Assembly: GCA_020746105.1 (NCBI GenBank)
Contig: CM036624.1
Coordinates: 863,562 to 927,561 of the forward strand
DNA length: 64,000 nt
Direction: 5' to 3'
Source: Trogon surrucura
Taxonomy: Eukaryota > Chordata > Aves > Trogoniformes > Trogonidae
Positions 56,101-64,000 of the stretch are shown one piece after another. How positions within the stretch are numbered: the first letter of the stretch is position 1; each line of letters starts with the position of its first letter. The notes beneath the pieces were generated by a model, which saw only the letters and a list, made by a program, of their open reading frames with translations, was not told the DNA's origin and did no database searches. A program made the translations under genes and the position numbers.

Positions 56101-59100
56101 GGAAAAGCCCAGCAGTACCATGAGATCGGCAGGTTCATGGCTACCCTCCTGACAGATAAGGTGCGACGAGACAAGAGCTCTCTCGGGGTCACTTTCTGGC
56201 TTTCTTCGCCTCCCCTTGTCTCTGTGGGAGTGAGGAGGAGGGTTTGCTGTCCCAGCTGCTGCCCGCAGGAGGGTGAAATTCCACCCAGGGTGCATCCTGC
56301 AGCTCGTCCTTCTCCCCAGGGGTGGCACGGCCAGGGCCAGAGGAAGTTCCCCTCTTTACGTAGAAGGCTGCGCTGTGCCCTGGGGACAGGGGCCTCGTGC
56401 AGGAGATGATGACAAACACTGTGAGGCAGGGCCTTCTCCTTTGGGGGGAGTGTTTCCTGCCATTTCCAGCAGGGAGTTGGGCGAAGATCGTCTTGCGTTC
56501 AGCCACGAGCTCGTTGCACTGGTTAGGACGTGCCAGGCGGGTTGTCCTCTCACCGGGTTGTCTCCTCTCGGCAGGTTTTCCGTGAGGTTGCCTATAAAGC
56601 CAAGGGGCGGGCTGACCTGGTGGCCGGCATCGACGAGTTCCTGGAGCGGGTCATGGTCCTGCCGCCGGGCATGTGGGATCCCTCGATCCGAATCGAGCCC
56701 CCGAAGAACGTCCCTTCTCAGGTGGGGGCTGCGGCGGTGGAGGGAGGCACTGGGGGGGACGGGCAGGACAGCAGCATGGCCGGGGACGCCGCTTGGGGGC
56801 CAAATCCACAAGGTCCCTGGTTGACTTCGGCGCATCCCTGGAGCAGAAGGCAAGCCAGCCAGGGGTTACAAACACAGATCCTGATCCGATTTCCCTTGGA
56901 ACAGGAGAAAAGGAAGGTGCCAGGAGCCCTCGATGGCAGCAGTTCTCCCAGGAAGCCAGAGGAACACGGCGGTCCTGAACTGGAGCCGACGGGAAGGTGT
57001 GAGCCTTGAGAGTTTGGGGGTTTTCCCTGTTTGCCTCTACAATCTGAGCAAACACCCTCCCTTCTGGCAGGTCTCTGGCGTTGGTTGGGTCAGGGGAGGG
57101 AGTCTCCAGTCCTGCCTGGTCCTGAGGCTGGGCAGCTGGGAGATCTGAGCAGCTGGGCTCAGGCACAGCATCACTGCCCATGGGTTTTCTTGCTTTGGGC
57201 TGGAAGCAGATGTATCAATTCCTCCAGGTAGAGCTCTGCTGCTCCTCAAAGCAAGGGCCTGTTGCAAGGAGAGGGGTCGGGCTCTCAGCTGAGCTCCTTT
57301 TGGCTGGAGGGGTTCTTGCGAGCCTCACTTTCTGCTGGGTATAAAACGGGAGAAGGAGAGTGCCTCTGTGTGGCAATGAAAGCTCTTCCGTGCCTGTGAC
57401 TGTGCTTCTGCAGCAAAGAAAACTCCACATGGTCTTCCAGTAGAGTAGCGTCTCTTCTTTCCTTCCTGCAGGCTCTTTGGAGGTTTGATCGCGGATGTGA
57501 AGCGGAAAGCCCCGTGGTTCTGGAGCGATTTTCGGGATGGTCTGAGCCTGCAGTGCCTGGCGTCCTTCCTCTTCCTCTACTGTGCCTGCCTGTCCCCGAT
57601 CATCACCTTCGGGGGGCTGCTGGGGGAGGCGACCGACGGCCACATAGTGAGCCCCTCTCTCTGCTGGGTGGGGCGGGGGGGATAACACTCCTGCAGACGT
57701 CCTCGCTGCAGTGAGTTGGCTTTGGGGCTTTTTCCCTAAGGATTTCCTTACTCGCTGCTGCCTCTCTTCCCCGGACAGAGTGCCATGGAGTCGCTGCTGG
57801 GCGCGTCCATAACTGGCGTGGTGTTCTCCCTCTTTGCTGGCCAACCCCTCACCATCCTCAGCAGCACCGGCCCCATCCTTATGTTTGAGAAGACCCTCTA
57901 CAAGTTCTGCAAGTAAGGCTGGCTGCCGCGGCCAGGTGCTGCGAGAGCCTTCGGAAGGGGGCAGTGAGAGGGAAAAAAATGGGTTTCTTCTAATTTTCTT
58001 CTTGGTATAAGTTGTCCTCGGTGCCAGAGACATTGCCTGCTGCTGCTTTAGAACATGGCGGTGCAGCAGCCCTGGGTCTCTGAAGGGTGGGTGGGGTCGT
58101 TGGGGGTTTTAGGTTTAAATGGAAGTAGCAACAGGAGGACAAGAAAGCAGGAGGAGGTGGGTGCCCCAGATGGGCCGCACAAGGAAGAGGAGACGATTTG
58201 TCTCCTGGGCTGGGAATGAGGGAAGATTTGCTTTCCTCTGAGTACAAAACCAGGCTGCTCTTGGCCTGATTTTTGCTGGAAGTGGAAATAAGGTTTGCCC
58301 AAACACCCAAATAATTTTCTGCTGAAACACCCTGAGATGTGATGAAGTACTCAAAAAGCAGGAGCTTTTCATGGGAAGCAGAGGTTTTCCATGACAGTCC
58401 TTTTGTTGTGATGGCTGATGTGCGACGAGCCACCCTTAGTGCAAGTCAGTTTATTGTGAAGCCCCAGCTTGCAGCTGACTGGGCGCAAAACCAGCCGGAG
58501 GACCTGACCTCCATTGGCCTCCAAGGCATTAACACAGGATGAGAGTCAGGTTGCTCCCGGTTTTCCCGGAGGAAGGCAGGGCTCAGAGCCTCTCGCTGGC
58601 CATCCCACCCTTCGTTTTGGTTTGTTTTCCCAGGGCCAACTCGCTCTCCTACCTCTCCCTGCGGGCATGCATCGGGCTGTGGACCGCTCTCCTCTGCGTG
58701 GTGCTGGTGGCCACCGACGCCAGCTGCTTGGTGCGCTACGTCACCCGCTTCACCGAAGAAGTCTTCGCCTTCCTCGTCTGTTCCATCTTCATCTACGAGG
58801 CTTTCGAGAAGCTGAGTCACCTGCGCGAGACCTACCCCGTGCACAGGCACAGCCAGCTCGACCTCGTCACCACCTCCTAGTGGGTATTTTCCTCCTCAGA
58901 CGGCGCTGCCCCTTGGCAGGAGCTCAGGGCTGCCCCTCCATCGCCCTTGCCTTACCCCTGTCTCGGCTTCTCTCCTCCCAGCTGTAAGTGTGAGGCACCG
59001 GCCCAGCCCAGCCAGGAAACCCTGCGTTTCTGGGAGAGCAACAAGATCAACGTCTCCGGCATCGCCTGGGAAAACCTCACGCTGACCGTAAGTGCCCCGA

Positions 59101-62100
59101 GCCTCCGCTTCCCATCGCCCTGGCCACAGGGCCCAGGGGCGTTCGCGTGGTGCCAAAGCCAGAGCCCGGCAGGTGACGATGGGCTTCCAGCTGTGCCGGC
59201 GCTGCTCTGGACAGGTTCTGCTCAAACCTGACGGGTGGGCTTAACCCGCTTGGTCCTGGGAAGGAGAGGCTGCCTTGTCCAGTCCCCCTGGTCCCCAGCA
59301 TCGCGAGTGATAAATGTCCCCCTCAAGCCCCAGGTTGACAATATTTCTGACGGGGAGTTGATTAATGGGGTGCTTTGATAATGGTAGAAGTTGGAGGGTG
59401 TAAGGTTACACTTGAAGGTAGTAATTGGCTTCCTCAGCTGGTTCCTAAGAACTCCTGGCCTTGCTTTCTTATTCAGGGCTGCCTGTAGGTCCGTGCCTAA
59501 AGCTGCGTGGCTGAGCAGCCTCTCAGGCCGTTGTTGCTGGTAGCAGAGCCCCGGGGTAGGACGGGAGGCTCTCACATACGTCTCCAGCCCCTCGTGGCCA
59601 CGTTCTGCACAGCCTCCGCTAGGCAGGGACCATTTCCCTCTTCTCCTTTCCTAGCATGGTTGTCTCGGCCCTCCTTCCCCATTCCCTCTTTCTCTTTCCC
59701 CCAGAGTTTCCAGCGTTTCCTTCCCCTCTGGGGGCTTCTTCAGCCATGGTTTCCCGCCGTTCAAGCAGAGGATGTGCCGTGGCCTGTGCTGTGCTGGCCC
59801 AGGAACTAGAGAGAAAGCCCTGAGCTCTCTGAGGTTTCCTTGCCGCACGTGCACTGCCTTTATGTCCTGACCCTCTGTTTCTGCAGGAATGCAAATACTG
59901 GCGTGGAGAGTTTCAAGGACCTGCCTGTGGAAGCCATGGCCCCGACATATCTAATGTCTTCTTTTGGTGCTGCATCCTCTTCATCTCCACATTCCTGCTC
60001 TCGGGCTTCCTGAAGAAGTTTAAGACCAGCCGCTACTTCTCAACCAGGGTAGGTAGAAAACAGTGGCCAGCACCAGTCTCCACACGCATCTCCCAAAACG
60101 GCTTTTCTGCAGCACTGAGCAGGATTTGCCGCCACGTGGTCGAGCTGGGAAGTGTTGACCTCGAAAGCCGAGCTCTGGCGCAGCTTGGACGTCCCTCACT
60201 CATTTCCATGAGCGCAAAACAATCGCAGCATTTCCCACCTGCCTGGTGAGCGGTTTTTTGCTCAGGTGGCGGGAAACCACCTCTTCCAAAGTCGGTGCTT
60301 TTTCACCTTCTGGGCATGATGCGCTCGAGGGGAAAGTTGGCTTCAGTGAGGAGATGCCAGAGCAACAGATGCCGTTTCCTCCTTTGGAGGAACAAGTGAT
60401 GCCTCCGTGCCTCATTCCCTTTGTGGCTGGCAGTGTGGCTCTGCTTTCTTACTGTTCAATCTATGCATTTTCTACAATGTTTGAATGAAACAACCCTTTC
60501 CACCTAATTGCACTTTTCGAATAGTCTGACGCCAGCTGTGCCAGGGACAAACACAGCAACGGGATCTACCCAAGGGATGAGGCTGCGTGTCCTCAGAGCG
60601 GTGGGATTTTGTCCACCAGCCTTAATGTTGGTGATGTCCCCATCTTTCTCACCTCAGGGCACGGCCCCGTTTGCGATGCCCCTCTCAGCTCTGCTTTCTT
60701 GCCCCAGGTACGGTCCACAGTGAGCGATTTTGCTGTTCTCCTGACCATCGTCGTAATGGTGCTCATTGACTTCTGGATGGGCATCCCGTCACCGAAGCTC
60801 CACGTCCCCCAGAAGTTCAAGGTAACGGGGTGTTGTGGCCTGGAGCTGGTGTCAGCCCTTGGGGTGCCCCAAGCTGATGGTGGGGCAGGACAGGGCTCAG
60901 TCTGGAGGAGATGCTGGTGATGTGGCCATCTCCTCTCCCCCCTGGAAGTGCATCATTCCCTTCTGGAAGCAAGAAGGCAGCCCCAAAACTAGATACCTCC
61001 AGAAGTGTCTGCGGGTCCTTGCAAAGGGAACACAGCGCTGCTGAAGCCCATGGGAGAGGGTGACTGGCAGCCGGGGCTGGGACACAGGGGTGACACGGGG
61101 ATGGAGGGGAAGGGTCAAAGCCAGTGAAGTGTCTGGGCCGGGTGGTGACGCTGACGTGTGTGCATTGTTGCAGCCTACCAGAGCCGACCGTGGGTGGTTG
61201 ATCAACCCCGTGGGACCCAACCCTTCATGGACGGTGTTGGCCGCGGTCGTCCCAGCTCTGTTCTGCACCATCCTGATCTCCATGGACCAGCAGATCACCG
61301 CCGTGATCGTGAACAGGAGGGAGCACAAGTTGAAGGTGAGGGGCAGCGGGGGAGGAGCCCATCCCCAAGCCCTCGGGGCTGCAGGTGTGGGCAGAAGCTC
61401 CTGTTCCAAACGCTTGATGAAGGCGTTGGTTTGGGGCAGCATCAGGTTGTGTGGCAGGATGCTCTCTGGGACTAACGATGGTGCAGGGAGCGAACGGGAG
61501 GGGAGGTCCAAGGAGCAATCTTTCGGAGGAGCAAGTTGGTCTTAGAACAGTAGGGAAGCAGGTTTTGTTGTCAAATGTCAGCAGCAGCAGCTGGGGAATG
61601 AGCCATCGGGATGGGCTGTTAGGGATAACTCAGTCACGTCTTATGTGTAAGCGGTGGATCTTCCTTTAGGAATGAAAAGAATGGGCTTCTTTGTTGGTTT
61701 TACTTTGGAGAAGTAGCTATTGCACAAACTCTGCGAATCCAGAGCGTCTGAACTCCTGACAGGTTGTCATGCAAGGTGCTTGCGCAGAGACTGGATACAT
61801 CTTTCTTTGCGTGCAGCTGTTGCCTTGCGCTCAAGTAGGGTTTGAGTGTGATTTCCGACTCTGTGCTCGCTCTTACGCTGTGGGATGCTCTGTTTCTTGT
61901 TTTTCTCCCTGCAGAAGGGCTGTGGGTACCACCTGGACCTTCTCGTGGTGGCCGTGATGCTCGGGGTGTGCTCTGTGATGGGGCTGCCCTGGTTTGTGGC
62001 TGTGACCGTCCTGTCCATCACCCACGTGAACAGCCTCAAAGTGGAGTCTGCCAGCACAGCTCCGGGAGAACAACCCAAGTGTCTGGGGATACGAGAGCAG

Positions 62101-64000
62101 AGAGTCACCGGCTTGATGATTTTTGTGCTCGTGGGCTGCTCCGTCTTCCTCACTTCTCTGTTAAAGGTAAGAGGAAAATGCAAAATGCCCAACAGCCACG
62201 GGCTTTAGGCGCTTATACAAAACCAGTGCCCTCTCTCCAGGCCTGAGGAATTGTGGAGCAGAGCAGGGGGAGCTGATCCCAAACCTTGGGGCTTGACCCA
62301 TGGTGGGAACCCAGCCTGGCTTACCTTGCCCAGCCCTTCAGACCCCAGTTTGGTGGCTCCAGGCAAGCGAGCGACACCACGGCGCTAATTCCCAGGTGTC
62401 TTTGAGGCCCACCTGTGATCCCGGCTTCCAAGGAAGCGTGTTCAGAGCAGGACATCTGCTCTTTTTCAAACAGGCACCACTTTGCGGGGTGCAGTTTGCT
62501 CCCCCAAACACCTCACAACAGCCATTCCCAGGACAAATCCGACACACCATTAACCCTGTGGAAGCTGCAGAGCTTTAAGCAATTGGGGGCAGTGCCTGCA
62601 CAAGAGAGTGGTGTTACTGGAAATGGAACGTTAATAAATAAATGATTGCGTTCTTTCTTTGCAGTTCATCCCAATGCCCGTGCTTTACGGCGTCCTTCTC
62701 CACATGGGCGTGTCGTCACTCGGAGGAATGCAGGTATGCATGGGAGGCACAGGCGAGTTCAGCACCCTCTGTTTCGGGCTTCGGGGCAGGTCAGGGTTTG
62801 GTTATGTGAAAACGGGGGAAGGGAGTGCAAAGGGAAGGCAATTTCTACCGCTGGTGGAAATCCTTGGCCCTCGGTGGGTCAGGAGAGGCTGATGACAGAA
62901 TAGCACGGAGTAATTGCAGTTTGGTGGGCAGCTCTCGAGGTAAGCTGCTTTATAGAGGGAGCAAAGGGGAAACGGGGGCTGCTCCCAGGAGGAACGTGGT
63001 GGGATCCAGGATTTCTCACTGCATGCGAGAGCCCAAGACCTCCTGCACATCTCGCCAGGGCCAGAACGTTTCCACAGTCCCACGGTAGCAGCTTTCCCTC
63101 TTTCATTTTGCAGTTCTTTGACCGCTTGAAGCTGTTTGTGACGCCGGTGAAACACCAGCCGGACTTCCCCTACCTGCGGCACGTGCCCTTGCCAAGGGTG
63201 CATCTCTTCACCGCCATCCAGCTGCTCTGCCTCGTCCTGCTCTGGGCCATCAAGGCGACCCCTGCTGCCATCATCTTCCCCTTGCTGGTGAGAGCCAGAG
63301 CCGCTTGGCAGCAGCGTGTCTGCAGCGTTGGGGTGAGAGGTAGCAGCAGCACCTCTGACCTCACTGCCTCTTCCCGCTTCTTTATGAAGGATTTGGCACT
63401 TGTTTTTGTCCGGAAAGCCATGGATTTCTGCTTCTCGAAGCAAGAGCTCAGCTTTCTGGACGAGCTTGTGCCGGAAGGCAAGAAGATGAAGGTGGAAGAG
63501 GCCGTAGTTGAAGCCCAAGAGGAAGAGGTAAAGCTTGCTGGGTGCTTGGGGCTGGGCATCTCGGGCTGTGACGTTGCCTGTTTCTATCACAGTGGGCCTT
63601 GAAATGGGGAAGGAAGAGCAGAACTCTATAGAAACAGATCCCAAGAGCCTGGATCCCACATATGTTTTTTAACATGCCCCCCCCCCCCAAACACAAAAGA
63701 AATATTTGGAGTGGAAGGTCTTCACTCTGCTGCACTAACAGGCAGCATGATGGTTTTTGACAGGGCGTTTGATCTATCTCTACTTGGGCCATGGAAGGAA
63801 CATTTAGTTTGTCCCTTTTTACCTCAGGAGCCCCAGGACACAAAGGAAGCTGCTGCTGCTGCAACTGCAGTTCAGCCGGAAGGAGCTGCTGCAACTGCAG
63901 TTCAGCCTGAAGGAGCTGCTGCTGCAACTGCAGTTCAGCCTGAAGGAGCTGCTGCTGCAAATGCAGTTCAGCCGGAAGGAGCTGCTGCTGCAACTGCAGT
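43758..64000 (+). CDS. SLC4A8: SLC4A8-like Na+-driven bicarbonate transporter, copy 3 (3' end outside window)
   Basis: Exons: 43758-43805, 53124-53205, 53860-53973, 54411-54546, 54751-54911, 54996-55166, 55299-55387, 55519-55673, 56073-56160, 56575-56721, 56905-56996, 57472-57646, 57779-57912, 58634-58879, 58982-59087, 59887-60048, 60708-60821, 61174-61335, 61915-62166, 62665-62733, 63114-63287, 63390-63527, and 63828 to the window end inside exon 23. Every visible exon is open, with the same lengths and phases as copy 2. The protein differs from copy 2 at very few places: ATTCATCCAC (His) against ATTCATCCGC (Arg) in exon 8, EEAVVEA against EEAIVEA in exon 22, and repeat number in exon 23. 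Missing: the rest of exon 23, exons 24-25 and the poly(A) signal. Confidence 0.92.
44414..45233 (-). mobile_element. CR1 LINE 3' end, unit 3
   Basis: Copy of the intron 1 CR1. The minus strand is open over 44760-45293, the longest uninterrupted stretch of the three copies. Confidence 0.9.
45254..45611 (+). mobile_element. CR1 ORF2 linker fragment, unit 3
   Basis: Open, as in unit 2 (fortuitous frame 44848-45675), with a few private substitutions. Confidence 0.85.
45660..46035 (+). mobile_element. LTR-like element, 376 bp, unit 3
   Basis: Same length, ends and signals as in units 1 and 2. Confidence 0.6.
46056..46635 (+). mobile_element. CR1 ORF1 esterase-domain fragment, unit 3
   Basis: The esterase C-terminal part is open over 46243-46614. 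It is followed by CR1-like sequence ([16 protein letters not shown]) that is absent from unit 1. Confidence 0.85.
46637..47539 (-). mobile_element. ERV LTR, primer-binding site and leader, unit 3
   Basis: As in unit 2. Primer-binding site at 47074-47057 on the minus strand; the LTR begins at 47077 and extends to about 47539. Confidence 0.75.
48140..49055 (-). mobile_element. ERV pol fragment (reverse transcriptase), unit 3
   Basis: Same degenerate fragment as in unit 2, including the altered catalytic box, but retaining the 17 bp (48721-48737) lost in unit 2. Confidence 0.75.
49161..49500 (+). other. Unrecognised exon-like open segment in intron 1, unit 3
   Basis: Same length as in unit 1 (no 12-bp duplication). 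It ends against the LTR at 49501. Confidence 0.3.
49501..50167 (-). mobile_element. ERV 3' LTR, unit 3
   Basis: Same ends and signals, 667 bp as in unit 2. Confidence 0.7.
50203..50868 (-). mobile_element. ERV env remnant, unit 3
   Basis: Same remnant; the two open pieces are 50209-50406 and 50584-50868. Confidence 0.75.
51028..51095 (+). mobile_element. CR1 3' tail, unit 3
   Basis: Copy of the tail at 4708-4775. Confidence 0.7.
51735..52044 (-). pseudogene. Unrecognised minus-strand 3'-exon-like segment, unit 3
   Basis: Matches the unit 2 version over the open part. Confidence 0.35.
55844..55910 (+). mobile_element. CR1 3' tail in intron 8, copy 3
   Basis: Copy of the tail at 9551-9616. 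Confidence 0.75.
63845..64000 (+). repeat. Coding minisatellite in exon 23, copy 3 (cut by window end)
   Basis: The order of 10- and 11-residue units differs from both other copies: [43 protein letters not shown], then a unit cut by the window edge. Confidence 0.9.

Larger units (their letters stand above)
43956..64000 (+). repeat. Tandem segmental duplication, unit 3 (cut by window end)
   Basis: Third copy, aligned from its first base to position 20820 of unit 2. At many sites where units 1 and 2 differ it keeps the majority base. It stops inside exon 23 of gene copy 3, so at least 3 kb of the unit should lie beyond the window. Confidence 0.95.

Overview
This is vertebrate nuclear DNA, almost certainly from a bird. 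It has split genes with GT-AG introns and AATAAA signals. CR1 LINE fragments are scattered on both strands, with typical CR1 tails ending in ATTCTATG-like octamers, and there are avian-style endogenous retrovirus (ERV) pieces. Short introns and high GC suggest a microchromosome. There are no rRNA or tRNA genes, no CRISPR arrays and no bacterial genes.

The window is a head-to-tail tandem array of one segment: unit 1 (1-20819), unit 2 (20820-43955) and unit 3 (43956-64000, cut by the window end). The first bases of the window recur at 20820 and 43956 with no unique spacer, so the array probably continues on both sides. Each unit carries one plus-strand gene for a Na+-driven bicarbonate transporter of the SLC4A7/8/10 group, most like SLC4A8 (NDCBE). 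I reconstructed 25 coding exons by following splice phase. Copy 2 is complete (20622-42186, 1,206 codons plus stop, open throughout). Copy 3 (43758 onward) is open until the window cuts exon 23. Copy 1 lacks exon 1 (outside the window) and has five frameshifting exons and one stop. Those lesions sit in patches rich in one-base indels, which look more like assembly consensus error than old decay.

Within a unit the order is: candidate exon 1 and GC-rich start region; a 9.3-kb intron 1 packed with CR1 and ERV debris; exons 2-22 encoding the cytosolic and membrane domains; exon 23 with an in-frame 33-bp minisatellite giving an Ala-rich 11-residue repeat; exons 24-25; a poly(A) signal; then about 1.5 kb of intergenic DNA with one CR1 tail before the next copy. 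Unit 1 is shorter mainly because 2,348 bp of intron 1 ERV DNA is missing between two GATA tetranucleotides.

Most novel points: the transporter array itself, the copy-variable coding minisatellite, two open reading frames in the last exon depending on exon 24 use, a 31-bp tandem repeat abutting the candidate start codon, and substitutions at normally invariant positions of the membrane domain. Family comparisons are from memory and were not aligned.
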